From Butyricicoccus sp. (GTDB lineage: Bacteria > Bacillota > Clostridia > Oscillospirales > Butyricicoccaceae), in contig JAHHRJ010000007.1 in the NCBI GenBank assembly GCA_020025885.1, positions 1-63,534 of the forward strand: a DNA stretch of 63,534 nucleotides, read 5' to 3'. Below are positions 18,028 through 27,286 of this stretch, piece by piece (the first letter of the stretch is position 1; every line of letters begins with the position of its first letter). The notes beneath the pieces were generated by a model that saw only the letters and a program-made list of their open reading frames with translations, made no database searches and had not been told where the DNA came from. The position numbers and the translations under genes are program-made.

Positions 18028-18056
18028 TAGACTTTTCTCGGGAGATGCAGTATAAT
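18028..18056 (+). promoter_or_regulatory. Probable promoter of the NfeD-SPFH pair
   Basis: TAGACT (18028-18033) and a perfect TATAAT (18051-18056) are 17 bases apart, 48 bp upstream of the NfeD-like start. Confidence 0.65.
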
Positions 18057-18103
18057 AATTGCAAATATATGGATATGATACATACAGAAATGGAGGGAGG
18101 CAT

Positions 18104-18565
18104 ATGTTTACATTATCAGACAGCGCTTGTTGGATTTTTGTGATCGTGCTTGCACTGGTTGTAGAAGCATTTACATTGAATCTCAGCGCAATTTGGTTTT
18201 CAGTTGGTGGAATCGGAAGCTTGATCGCGGCAACGCTTAACTTTTCTATCCCTATGCAATGGATTATTTTTATCATTGTGTCCGGTGTTTCGTTGGTGCT
18301 GGCGCGTCCGATGGCGCAAAAAATGATCGGAACCAAGCGGACGGCGACCAATGCAGACCGAATCCTAGGAGAACAGGCGATCGTAACACAGCCCATTTCC
18401 AACGCTTCGGCACAGGGAGAAATCAAAATCATGGGGCAGTGCTGGACGGCACGGTCAGCAGATGGCAGTGAGATTCCAGAAGGCGCTATGGTTCGTGTGC
18501 GTGAGATCGTTGGTGTGAAAGCGATTGTAGAGCCAATCGAGACAACAGTAAGAAAGGAAGGATGA
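18104..18565 (+). CDS. NfeD-like membrane protein
   Basis: This 153-residue protein has three hydrophobic segments in its first about 75 residues and then an OB-fold domain of the NfeD C-terminal type (about residues 85-150, with GEQAIVTQPI and G-x-I-x-I-MGQCWTA). Short NfeD proteins partner SPFH/stomatin proteins in membrane microdomains. The ATG at 18104 follows TGGAGGGAGG; an upstream in-frame ATG at 18059 lies in the promoter region. The SPFH gene starts 4 bp after its stop, so the two are co-translated. Confidence 0.85.
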   Translation: MFTLSDSACWIFVIVLALVVEAFTLNLSAIWFSVGGIGSLIAATLNFSIPMQWIIFIIVSGVSLVLARPMAQKMIGTKRTATNADRILGEQAIVTQPISNASAQGEIKIMGQCWTARSADGSEIPEGAMVRVREIVGVKAIVEPIETTVRKEG

Positions 18566-18569
18566 GATT

Positions 18570-19484
18570 ATGTTCAGCATTATTTGGTGGATCGTATTGG
18601 GACTAATTATCCTGTTTATCGGTTCTCGCATCTTTGTCATTGTACCGCAGGCACATGCTTATATTGTAGAGCGATTGGGTAGCTATCGTGGTACTTGGAA
18701 TACAGGTGTCCACTTCAAACTGCCGATTTTCGAACACATTGCACGCAAGGTGACGCTGAAAGAGCAGGTTGTTGATTTTGAGCCGCAGCCAGTTATCACC
18801 AAGGACAATGTTACCATGCAGATCGATACCGTAGTGTATTTCCAGATCACAGACCCGAAGCTCTTTACCTACGGTATTGAGAACCCAATGGCAGCGATCG
18901 AAAACCTGACCGCAACAACCCTGCGTAATATCATCGGTGACTTGGAGCTTGACCAGACACTGACGAGCCGTGATATCATCAACACCAAGATGCGATCCAT
19001 TTTGGATGAAGCAACTGACCCATGGGGCATCAAGGTAAACCGCGTAGAGCTTAAAAACATTATCCCACCAACTGCGATCCGTGAATCCATGGAAAAGCAG
19101 ATGAAGGCAGAGCGTGACCGTCGTGAAGCCATCCTCACCGCAGAGGGCGAAAAGCAATCTAAGATTTTGGTGGCAGAGGGTGAAAAGGAATCTATGGTAC
19201 TGCGTGCAGAAGCAACCCGATTGGCAAAGATCAAGGAAGCAGAGGGTGAAGCGGAAGCAATGCTGACCGTGCAGAAGGCATTGGCAGATTCTATCCGTAT
19301 GCTGAATGAAGCATCCCCAACTGATCCAATCATTCGCCTCAAAGCACTCGAAGCTTTTGCAAAGGCAGCAGACGGAAAGGCAACTAAGATCATCATTCCA
19401 TCTGAAATTCAGGGAGTGGCAGGACTGGCAACTAGTCTCAAAGAAATTATGACCGACCATCCGATCGAAGAGAAGAAGCACTAA
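18570..19484 (+). CDS. SPFH/band 7 (stomatin, QmcA-like) protein
   Basis: A 304-residue protein with one N-terminal membrane anchor (residues 4-25), an SPFH domain (about 28-190, including the VERLGSYRGTWNTGVHFKLP opening), and an Ala/Glu-rich coiled coil with repeated AEGEKES/AEGEAEA units. Members form oligomeric rings at membrane microdomains and often associate with NfeD or proteases. The paired NfeD gene directly upstream supports this. Confidence 0.93.
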   Translation: MFSIIWWIVLGLIILFIGSRIFVIVPQAHAYIVERLGSYRGTWNTGVHFKLPIFEHIARKVTLKEQVVDFEPQPVITKDNVTMQIDTVVYFQITDPKLFTYGIENPMAAIENLTATTLRNIIGDLELDQTLTSRDIINTKMRSILDEATDPWGIKVNRVELKNIIPPTAIRESMEKQMKAERDRREAILTAEGEKQSKILVAEGEKESMVLRAEATRLAKIKEAEGEAEAMLTVQKALADSIRMLNEASPTDPIIRLKALEAFAKAADGKATKIIIPSEIQGVAGLATSLKEIMTDHPIEEKKH

Positions 19485-19495
19485 AACTTATAAAA

Positions 19496-19531
19496 AATCC
19501 TCCACAAAATACCACGTGGAGGATTTTTTTT
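19496..19531 (+). terminator. Intrinsic terminator after the SPFH gene
   Basis: AATCCTCCAC (19496-19505) pairs with GTGGAGGATT (19516-19525), followed by eight T. Confidence 0.95.
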
Positions 19532-19818
19532 ATGTCTCTTTTTAAACTTTCTGTGGGATGTGTGGGTGCAATTTTGCGAGCAGTGGAGTCATATTTCAGT
19601 AAGATAAATTATACAAAACCTAGGTAATCTATATAATAAAAACAAAAAATAAAATAAAACACAATAATAATGAACATTTGTTCGATATTGACCCAAACAC
19701 CATTTTTTTTCGCCGTCAGGGCGAAGATGGATCCGTGCGCCGCCCGAATCAAAATACGAAAAGCAGGGGGGAGAGGATATAAATAATACATCGTTTTGTA
19801 TTCTGATGCAGAAACATT
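19532..19818. other. AT-rich intergenic region before the ArsR-family gene
   Basis: No gene is supported here. There is a short GC-rich patch near 19690-19770 containing TTCGCC-GTCAG-GGCGAA, a hairpin without a T run on the 3' side of either strand. An open minus-strand frame (19609-19962) crosses this patch, but it has no ribosome site and runs over the ArsR promoter. Confidence 0.4.
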
Positions 19819-19847
19819 TTGGAAAACGAACAAAGATAGTGTATAAT
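19819..19847 (+). promoter_or_regulatory. Promoter of the ArsR-family regulator
   Basis: TTGGAA (19819-19824) and a perfect TATAAT (19842-19847) are separated by 17 bases. I find no convincing inverted-repeat operator next to it. Confidence 0.75.
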
Positions 19848-19893
19848 AAAAATACCGAGTTTGATCGAGTCCACAGTGTGAGGTGTAAGATAC

Positions 19894-20268
19894 ATGGGAA
19901 AAGATAACCTTGTATGCTGTGAAGAAAATTGTGTTCACTGCACTACCATACAAAATGTACAATGCCGAATGCCAGATGAACAGGTGACACTATTTGCATC
20001 AGATTTCTTCAAGGCATTCTCTGATAAAACACGTCTGCGGATCTTATCCGCGCTGGCAATCCATGAATTATGCGTATGTGATATTGCAGAGCTGCTGGGT
20101 ATGACCCAATCGGCGATCTCTCATCAACTACGCTTTCTAAAACAAGCCCGTCTGGTATCTAACCGCAAAGAGGGGAAAACGGTCTACTATAAACTGTCTG
20201 ATACCCATATTGAAACCATTTTACGGCAGGGCTTTGAACATGTTCAAGAGCCATCCACCATGCCATGA
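19894..20268 (+). CDS. ArsR/SmtB-family metal-sensing repressor, CadC-like
   Basis: The 124-residue winged-helix protein carries both metal sites known in this family. The thiolate site is an N-terminal Cys cluster (Cys 8, 9, 13, 16) plus the ELCVCD motif on the helix before the recognition helix, as in CadC for Cd/Pb. The C-terminal helix has D-x-H followed by H-x-x-E (SDTHIETIL...EHVQE), the SmtB/CzrA zinc site. Recognition helix: MTQSAISHQLRFL. No efflux ATPase or other metal gene lies beside it, so its targets are elsewhere or lost. Which ion it senses is unproven. Confidence 0.88.
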   Translation: MGKDNLVCCEENCVHCTTIQNVQCRMPDEQVTLFASDFFKAFSDKTRLRILSALAIHELCVCDIAELLGMTQSAISHQLRFLKQARLVSNRKEGKTVYYKLSDTHIETILRQGFEHVQEPSTMP

Positions 20269-20333
20269 GTATATTCTTTCTTAAAAAAAGAAATCACAAA
20301 CCAGAATATAATATCAGGAGAATTTTCAACATA

Positions 20334-20631
20334 TTGACGCAGCCGCTCAGTGGGTGGATAGATTTTGAACTCGAGGAAACTAGCACATATGGATTAAGTT
20401 ATCTGGATGATATCGCATTTGAATGGATTGAACAGGCAATACATGATGTTGCCGTTTTGTGTAAAGGGTAATCTTGAGCCTGCTCGCATGTTATGTGTTG
20501 TAGGTTATTGGCACTGCCATATTATTGTAGAAAATACTGATAGTAAGATTCGTTTAAAGAAAGAAAATATCATGCATGAATACTCATATACAAGTATGAT
20601 TGTATTCTGCCAGCAAGCATGCCTCTTATAA
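20334..20631 (+). pseudogene. Frameshifted small gene of unknown function
   Basis: Two short frames read as one protein broken near 20449. The first gives LSGWIDFELEE and SYLDDIAFEWIEQAI; the second, one base ahead, continues as LPFCVKGNLEPARM, YWHCHIIVENTD and ends at 20631. Both halves look like normal protein and neither is complete alone. AGGAG at 20316 precedes a TTG at 20334; an alternative start is the ATG at 20265 overlapping the ArsR stop. I do not recognise the family. The break could be decay, programmed frameshifting or a sequence error. Confidence 0.45.
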
Positions 20632-20641
20632 CAATTATTGA

Positions 20642-20670
20642 TTGCAAATAACACAAAAACAGTCTATAAT
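20642..20670 (+). promoter_or_regulatory. Promoter of the radical SAM - miaB - mutSL unit
   Basis: TTGCAA (20642-20647) and a perfect TATAAT (20665-20670) are 17 bases apart, 29 bases before the start codon. Confidence 0.85.
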
Positions 20671-20699
20671 AAATTCTGTATACGAAATGGAGGGCTATC

Positions 20700-22538
20700 A
20701 TGCTGCATTCTACTCTGGAACAGATCCTGCCGCGCGTGCAAAAACCGGCACGCTATGTTGGCGGCGAGTGGGGATCTGTCACCAAAGATAAAAATAACAT
20801 TGATTTACGTTTTGCATTCTGCTTCCCAGATGTCTATGAAGTTGGAATGTCACACCTTGGTTCCCGTATTCTGTACGGTCTGCTGAACGACCAGAAAAAT
20901 ATCTGGTGTGAACGCGTCTTTGCGCCTTGGATCGATATGGAAGCAGAGATGCGTAAGGCATCTATTCCGCTCTATGGTCTGGAAAGCGGAGACCCTTTAT
21001 CTGATTTCGATATCGTTGCCTTTACGCTACAATACGAACTGTCTTTTACAAATATTCTCAATATGCTCGATTTGGGCGGGATTCCGATTCTTGCAAAAGA
21101 CCGTACCTCGCTCAAAAATCTCGTGGTTGCAGGCGGTCCGTGCGCCTATAACCCAGAGCCGCTTTGTGACTTCATTGATCTCTTTATGATCGGTGATGGT
21201 GAGGAAATCATGCTCGATCTCACAAACCTCTATCTGCGTGCACGCAAAGAGGGTATGACCAAGCAAGAATTTCTCATTGAAGCGGCACAGATTCAGGGGA
21301 TGTATGTGCCATCGCTCTATGATGTTACCTACAATGAAGATGGTACGATCAACTGCTATACGCCAAAGTCTGGTGCGCCTGCGTTCGTACAAAAGCGTAT
21401 TGTACAAGATCTGGATGCTATGTATTATCCGGATTACTTTGTAGTACCGTCCACCGATATTGTATTTGACCGTGCCATGATTGAGTTGTTCCGTGGCTGT
21501 CCGCGTGGCTGCCGATTCTGTCAGGCAGGACATACTTACCGCCCACTGCGCCGCAAGTCCAAGGAAACGCTGATGCGTCAGGCGGAGTCTATTCTAAAGA
21601 ATTCTGGTTATGAAGAAATTTCTTTGTCCTCACTTTCTACGAGTGACTATGGTGAACTGGGCGAACTGACTGAATGCATGCTCGATTACTGCGAGCCGCG
21701 TCACATCAGCCTTTCTTTGCCATCCCTGCGCGCGGATAGCTTTAGCTCCGAACTCATGCAGCGCGTACAGAAGGTGCGCAAGAGTGGTTTGACTTTTGCA
21801 TGTGAAGCAGGTACCCAGCGTCTGCGTGATGTCATCAACAAGAACATTACCGAAGACGATGTATTGAACGCTTGTGAGATCGCATTCAAGGGCGGCTGGA
21901 ACAATGTAAAGCTGTACTTTATGATGGGTCTACCGACCGAGACATCAGAAGACCTTGACGGTATCTCTGATATCTGCAAAAAGGTTGCTTACTGCTGGCG
22001 CATGAATACAGACAACCGTCAGCGTGGCGTAAAAATCACCGCGTCGGCTTCCTGCTTTGTGCCAAAGCCGCAGACCCCATTCCAGTGGGATGCACAAAAT
22101 TCTCTGGAAATGCTGCGCGGCAAGCAGGAGTATATGAAGGTCATTATGAAAACCAAGAACGTGACCTACAACTGGCATGATGCACAGACCTCTGTGATGG
22201 AAGGCGTGATTGCACGCGGCGACCGCCGTCAGGGTGAAGCGATTTACACCGCTTGGAAAAATGGCTGTAAGTTCGATGGCTGGGATCAGTGCTTCTCATA
22301 TGAGAAGTGGCAGGAAGCATTTGCGTTCTGTGGACTCAATCCGGCGTTCTATTCCTGCCGCCAGCGTCCGCTTGATGAAGTATTCCCATGGGATCACATC
22401 GGCTGCGGCACAACTAAGGAACACTTGAAGCGGGAATGGGCGCGTTCTCGTGATGCAGCAATCACAGATGACTGCATGAAGAAGTGTTCGGGCTGTGGCT
22501 CCAACCGTCTGCTGGAAGGAGGAAAGTGCTGTGTTTAA
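20700..22538 (+). CDS. B12-binding-type radical SAM protein (TIGR03960 family)
   Basis: The 612-residue protein has an N-terminal cobalamin-binding-like region (about 1-230, with FPDVYEVGMSHLG) and a radical SAM barrel with its 4Fe-4S motif CPRGCRFC near residue 265. The C-terminal end carries CSGCGSN. Members are always followed by a DUF2344 partner, as here with an 8-bp overlap, and usually sit near ribosome or tRNA genes. The reaction is unknown. TGGAGGG precedes the ATG. Confidence 0.9.
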   Translation: MLHSTLEQILPRVQKPARYVGGEWGSVTKDKNNIDLRFAFCFPDVYEVGMSHLGSRILYGLLNDQKNIWCERVFAPWIDMEAEMRKASIPLYGLESGDPLSDFDIVAFTLQYELSFTNILNMLDLGGIPILAKDRTSLKNLVVAGGPCAYNPEPLCDFIDLFMIGDGEEIMLDLTNLYLRARKEGMTKQEFLIEAAQIQGMYVPSLYDVTYNEDGTINCYTPKSGAPAFVQKRIVQDLDAMYYPDYFVVPSTDIVFDRAMIELFRGCPRGCRFCQAGHTYRPLRRKSKETLMRQAESILKNSGYEEISLSSLSTSDYGELGELTECMLDYCEPRHISLSLPSLRADSFSSELMQRVQKVRKSGLTFACEAGTQRLRDVINKNITEDDVLNACEIAFKGGWNNVKLYFMMGLPTETSEDLDGISDICKKVAYCWRMNTDNRQRGVKITASASCFVPKPQTPFQWDAQNSLEMLRGKQEYMKVIMKTKNVTYNWHDAQTSVMEGVIARGDRRQGEAIYTAWKNGCKFDGWDQCFSYEKWQEAFAFCGLNPAFYSCRQRPLDEVFPWDHIGCGTTKEHLKREWARSRDAAITDDCMKKCSGCGSNRLLEGGKCCV

Positions 22539-23199
22539 GGCTCGTATGAAATTTGCAAAAGAGGGACGTGCCAAATACATTTCCCATCTGGATCTGATGC
22601 ACGCGATGCAGCGTTCTATGGCGCGTTGCGACATGCCACTCTGGTTTACAGAGGGCTTTAATCAGCACGCCTATGTATCCGTTGCACTTCCGCTTTCGAC
22701 CGGATACTCGGGAGAGTGGGAGCTGTTGGACTTTAACCTGCTGAGTGAGTCCGTGCCAGTAAACGCAGTGGAAGCACTCAATGCCGTATTTCCAGAGGGA
22801 TTGCGCGCGATCGAAATTTATCCGCTTTCGGATGGCGGTATGCCGCTGCGCGATATCACATGGGCCAAGTATCGGATCACTTGGTCGTTTGCAGATGGTG
22901 TTCCAAGAGAATTTGTAAAGGATGTTTCCGAACTCTTCACACGTGATACCATTGAGATCGTAAAGCGTTCCAAGCGCGGTGAGAAACTGGTTAACATGCG
23001 TGATTTTTTTACAGAGGTAGAAATCACTGAGCAGGAAAACCAAGTGATCGTAGAAGTCATCACAGCGGCGGGCAACAATAACATGAGCCCAGAATATCTC
23101 ACCCGCTCGGTAGAACAATATTTACCGCAGTATACCATACAAGGTGCTGCATATCATCGTATGTGTGTATATAATGAAAAGATGCAGGCTTTTCGTTAA
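22531..23199 (+). CDS. DUF2344 / TIGR03936 protein, partner of the radical SAM protein
   Basis: A 222-residue protein with the family opening FAKEGRAKYISHLDLMHAMQRS-x-AR and a ferredoxin-like fold signature. In many Firmicutes it is fused to or directly follows the TIGR03960 radical SAM protein. I place the start at the GTG at 22531, because AAGGAGG lies eight bases upstream; the coding regions overlap by eight bases (GTGTTTAA), pointing to translational coupling. Function unknown, probably RNA modification (inference). Confidence 0.85.
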   Translation: MFKARMKFAKEGRAKYISHLDLMHAMQRSMARCDMPLWFTEGFNQHAYVSVALPLSTGYSGEWELLDFNLLSESVPVNAVEALNAVFPEGLRAIEIYPLSDGGMPLRDITWAKYRITWSFADGVPREFVKDVSELFTRDTIEIVKRSKRGEKLVNMRDFFTEVEITEQENQVIVEVITAAGNNNMSPEYLTRSVEQYLPQYTIQGAAYHRMCVYNEKMQAFR

Positions 23200-23216
23200 T
23201 TTAGAAAGGGAATCCG

Positions 23217-24644
23217 ATGTCTAACAAAAAAACAGTTGTTACGCAAGAACAGATTGCGCATCAGTATGAGTATATGCAGTTTATCGCAAAGATGACCGGA
23301 GAAAAGGCGCAGGCATATGGACACCCGCTCCGCGCATTTACCCAGACATTTGGCTGTCAGCAGAATGAAGCAGACACCCAGCAAATCGCGGGTATGCTCG
23401 AGGAAATGGGCTATGAACCTGTCGACCGCGCAGAAGATGCTGATGTGATCGTCATTAACACTTGTGCGATTCGTGAACATGCGGAAAGTCGTGCGCTTGG
23501 TAATGTGGGTGCGCTCTCTCATTTGAAGAAAGCACGCCCTGATGTGACCATTTGTCTTTGTGGTTGTATGGTACAACAAGAACATATTCCAGAGAAAATC
23601 AAAAAGAGCTATCCACAGGTTGATCTTGTATTTGGAACGCATGCGCTTTGGCGTTTCCCTGAACTGCTTTACCGCAGCCTAACAGGGGACAAGCGTATCT
23701 TTGATACCACGGGTGATGCGGCAGGTTACATTGCAGAGGGCTTACCTGTTCTACGCGATGGCGGCACAAAGGCTTGGTTGTCCATTATGTACGGCTGCAA
23801 TAACTTCTGTACGTACTGTATCGTTCCATATGTACGCGGACGAGAGAGAAGCCGCGCTTCTGCGGATATCGTAAAAGAACTAGAAGCACTGATTGCGGAT
23901 GGATACAAGGACATTACGCTGCTTGGACAGAATGTAAACTCCTATGGTAAAGACTTAGATGAGCAAATCGATTTCTCTGATCTTCTGGAAAAGCTCAATG
24001 CTGTTCCAGGTACGTTCCTGCTCCGCTTTATGACAAGCCATCCAAAGGACGCTTCTCATAAGCTGTTCGATACAATGGCGCGTTGCGACAAAGTGGCAAA
24101 GCAGCTGCACTTACCATTCCAATCGGGCAGTGACACCATTCTGCGCCGCATGAATCGTGGTTACACCGCAGAGCATTACCGCGAGCTGATTACATACGCA
24201 CGGAGTAAGATGCCGGATATTACCCTGTCCAGTGATATCATAGTTGGTTTTCCTGGAGAAACCGAACAAGACTTTGAACAAACCCGACAGCTTGTTGCAG
24301 AGATCGGCTTTGATATGCTGTTTACGTTTCTCTATTCTAAGAGAAGCGGCACACCAGCGGCAAAGATGGAAGATGATACCCCGCATGAAGTCAAGCAGGC
24401 ACGCTTTGAACGTCTGCTGAAAACACAAGACGAATGTGTACAGGTGCGTCAAGATGCTTATGCAGGAAAGCACGTGCGCGTATTGGTCGATGGACACAGC
24501 AAGGGGAAAGAGTATCCGCTGACTGCACGCACAGAGGGTGGACTTTTGGTCTGCTGTGCAGGAAACAATTTGGAGATCGGAAACTTTGCAGAAGTTGTAA
24601 TCGAAAAAACTTCTCTGCGCTGTCTGTTTGGCAGAAGCGTATAA
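23217..24644 (+). CDS. miaB: tRNA-2-methylthio-N6-dimethylallyladenosine synthase
   Basis: MiaB adds the 2-methylthio group to i6A37 in tRNAs. The 475-residue protein has the N-terminal UPF0004 domain with its three cysteines (TFGCQQN, NTCAIRE, LCGCM), the radical SAM motif CNNFCTYCIVPYVRGRERSR near 195, and a C-terminal TRAM domain. It has a longer N terminus than E. coli MiaB, as usual in Firmicutes. The substrate i6A is made by MiaA, encoded later in the same unit. Confidence 0.96.
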   Translation: MSNKKTVVTQEQIAHQYEYMQFIAKMTGEKAQAYGHPLRAFTQTFGCQQNEADTQQIAGMLEEMGYEPVDRAEDADVIVINTCAIREHAESRALGNVGALSHLKKARPDVTICLCGCMVQQEHIPEKIKKSYPQVDLVFGTHALWRFPELLYRSLTGDKRIFDTTGDAAGYIAEGLPVLRDGGTKAWLSIMYGCNNFCTYCIVPYVRGRERSRASADIVKELEALIADGYKDITLLGQNVNSYGKDLDEQIDFSDLLEKLNAVPGTFLLRFMTSHPKDASHKLFDTMARCDKVAKQLHLPFQSGSDTILRRMNRGYTAEHYRELITYARSKMPDITLSSDIIVGFPGETEQDFEQTRQLVAEIGFDMLFTFLYSKRSGTPAAKMEDDTPHEVKQARFERLLKTQDECVQVRQDAYAGKHVRVLVDGHSKGKEYPLTARTEGGLLVCCAGNNLEIGNFAEVVIEKTSLRCLFGRSV

Positions 24645-24668
24645 ACAACGACTTAGAAAGGAAAATCC

Positions 24669-27263
24669 ATGGCACAATTAACGCCAATGATGCAGCAGTA
24701 CTTCGATATCAAACAGAAGTGCCGCGATTATATCTTGTTTTATCGTCTTGGTGATTTTTACGAGATGTTTTTTGAGGATGCCATTTTGGTGTCTCGTGAG
24801 TTGGAACTCACCCTGACCGGCAGAGAATGCGGACAGGAAGAACGTGCCCCGATGTGCGGTGTTCCATATCACGCAAGTGAAAATTATATTGGACGGCTGG
24901 TGCGCAAGGGATACAAGGTCGCGATTTGTGAACAGGTGGAAGACCCCAAGTCCAGCAAGGGCTTGGTCAAGCGTGATATTGTGCGCATGGTCACTCCAGG
25001 TACAGTCATTGAAGCGTCCATGCTGGATGAGCACAGGAATAATTTTCTGTGCTGTATCTATGCAGCGGGACAAAATGCAGGTGTATGCTTTGCGGATATT
25101 TCAACGGGCGAAGTCTATGGTGTTGTGACACAGAGTATGGGCGAGCTGTTTAGTGAAGTTGCACGCTTTGTGCCGCGTGAATGTCTCTTGGGCGGCACAG
25201 CAGCGGAAGATTCTGTTTTGCATGACTTCCTGAGAGAGCGCATAGAATCCATCTATTCAGCACTGCCCGAAGAGGACTACTCCAAGGAATATGCAGCAAA
25301 TGCAGTCGCAAACTGCTTTGGGTCAGAAGAACTCACAAAGAACGGACTGGATCAGAACCCCATTTTGCTGCAAGCCCTTGGCGGCTTGCTCCATTATCTG
25401 GAGGAAACGCAGAAAACCAGTCTTGGTAGTTTGAATACGCTTCAAATCTACCAGCATGGGCAGTATATGGAGATCAATCTCACCGCGCGGCGCAATTTGG
25501 AGCTTTGCGAAACCATGCGCACCAAAGAAAAGAAAGGTTCTCTGCTTTCTGTCATTGATCGCACCAAAACGGCGATGGGCTCGCGCATGATCCGTCAGTG
25601 GCTGGAAAAGCCGCTGTTAAATCCTATTCATATCCAAAAGCGTCAGGCAGTCATTGCAGAACTCGTTGATGAGCCACTCTTGCGCGCTGAACTGGGCGAC
25701 AGTCTGCGTCAGATGTTTGATATGGAGCGACTGATCGGTCGTATCGTGTATGGTACGGCAAATTGCCGTGACTTACGCGCCTTGCAAACTTCTCTTTCCA
25801 AACTTCCTTTACTCAAGGATAATCTTGCACAGGTGGAAGCACTGCTCATGCAAGAATTGGATTCCCGCATTGACCCGCTCGCAGATGCTTGTCAACTGAT
25901 TGCAGATGCGATCGTGGACGATCCGCCTGTCTCTGTGCGTGAAGGTGGACTGATCCGTTCAGGATTCCGTCCGGAAATCGACGAACTGCGCGAACTCGCT
26001 TCAGGCGGTAAGGGTAAAATTGCGGAGATCGAACAGCGTGAGCGCGACGCAACTGGCATTAAGACCCTGAAAATCGGTTACAACCGTGTATTCGGTTATT
26101 ATCTTGAAGTGACCAAGACCAATCTTGATGCCGTTCCAGAACATTATATCCGCAAGCAGACCCTTGCAAACTGTGAACGCTATATCACAGAAGAACTAAA
26201 GCAATTAGAGGGGCAGGTGTTAGGTGCACAGGAAAGACTGGTTTCTTTGGAATATGAATTGTTCTGTGCTGTGCGTGAAGAACTCGCAAGTCAGGTGCAC
26301 CGCATTCAGCGTACAGCACATGCACTATCCCATGTAGACGTACTGGTTGCACTGAGTGATCTTGCAGCTGATGAGCACTATGTATGCCCAGAAGTCGATC
26401 TCTCTGGTCGCATTGAAATTCGAGACGGACGCCATCCGGTTGTAGAAAAAATGCTGCGTGGCACGATGTTTATTCCGAATGATACGCTGTTGGACCAGAT
26501 GGAAAACCGTGCAGCGATCATTACTGGTCCTAACATGGCGGGCAAATCCACCTATATGCGTCAAGTCGCACTGATTACGATTTTAGCACAGATGGGTTCT
26601 TTTGTTCCAGCATCCGCCGCACGAGTCGGCATTGTAGACCGAATCTTTACACGTGTCGGTGCGTCCGATGATCTCGCCAGCGGTCAATCTACCTTTATGG
26701 TAGAAATGAGCGAAGTTGCGGAGATCTTACGCGGCGCAACACACAACAGCCTTTTAATTCTGGACGAGATCGGGCGCGGTACTTCTACCTACGATGGCAT
26801 GTCCATTGCACGTGCGGTGGTAGAGTACGCAGTCGATAAAAAGCGTTTGGGTGCACGTACTCTGTTTGCGACCCATTATCATGAACTCACCGCACTTGAA
26901 CAGCTCTTTGATGGCATTAAGAACTATAACATTGCAGTCAAGAAGCGCGGCGATGACATTACATTCTTGCGTAAGATCATCCGCGGCGGCGCAGATGACA
27001 GCTATGGCATTGAAGTTGCAAAACTCGCTGGTGTTCCGAACCCTGTGATTAAGCGTGCGAAACAGATTCTTGCCGATCTGGAAGCGAGTACACCAGTGCT
27101 TGCAAGTCATACACCTGCACAGCCGCCGGATGACAACCAGATTTCTATGGTAGACCTTGGACTGGAAGCGCTCGCAGATCGTTTGCGTGCCATGCAGCTT
27201 GACACCATGACCCCCATTGAGGCGTTGACCGCTCTGCATGAACTTCAGCAAATGGTACACTAA
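24669..27263 (+). CDS. mutS: DNA mismatch repair protein MutS
   Basis: MutS recognises mispairs and recruits MutL. The 864-residue protein has the mismatch-binding N terminus with the Phe-x-Glu motif in GDFYEMFFEDA, central lever and clamp domains, and a C-terminal ABC ATPase with Walker A GPNMAGKST near 620, the Walker B LILDEIGRGTST and the FATHYHEL switch. A ribosome site AAAGGAAAATCC precedes the ATG. It is 23 bp from mutL. Confidence 0.99.
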   Translation: MAQLTPMMQQYFDIKQKCRDYILFYRLGDFYEMFFEDAILVSRELELTLTGRECGQEERAPMCGVPYHASENYIGRLVRKGYKVAICEQVEDPKSSKGLVKRDIVRMVTPGTVIEASMLDEHRNNFLCCIYAAGQNAGVCFADISTGEVYGVVTQSMGELFSEVARFVPRECLLGGTAAEDSVLHDFLRERIESIYSALPEEDYSKEYAANAVANCFGSEELTKNGLDQNPILLQALGGLLHYLEETQKTSLGSLNTLQIYQHGQYMEINLTARRNLELCETMRTKEKKGSLLSVIDRTKTAMGSRMIRQWLEKPLLNPIHIQKRQAVIAELVDEPLLRAELGDSLRQMFDMERLIGRIVYGTANCRDLRALQTSLSKLPLLKDNLAQVEALLMQELDSRIDPLADACQLIADAIVDDPPVSVREGGLIRSGFRPEIDELRELASGGKGKIAEIEQRERDATGIKTLKIGYNRVFGYYLEVTKTNLDAVPEHYIRKQTLANCERYITEELKQLEGQVLGAQERLVSLEYELFCAVREELASQVHRIQRTAHALSHVDVLVALSDLAADEHYVCPEVDLSGRIEIRDGRHPVVEKMLRGTMFIPNDTLLDQMENRAAIITGPNMAGKSTYMRQVALITILAQMGSFVPASAARVGIVDRIFTRVGASDDLASGQSTFMVEMSEVAEILRGATHNSLLILDEIGRGTSTYDGMSIARAVVEYAVDKKRLGARTLFATHYHELTALEQLFDGIKNYNIAVKKRGDDITFLRKIIRGGADDSYGIEVAKLAGVPNPVIKRAKQILADLEASTPVLASHTPAQPPDDNQISMVDLGLEALADRLRAMQLDTMTPIEALTALHELQQMVH

Positions 27264-27286
27264 CAAGAGAAAGGAGACAGGTGCCT

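Noticed and set aside
19609..19962. 117-codon minus-strand frame with the tract FALTAKKNGVWVNIEQMF
   Set aside because: The tract looks protein-like and may be a remnant of something, but there is no ribosome site, the frame crosses the ArsR promoter and start, and I cannot name a family.
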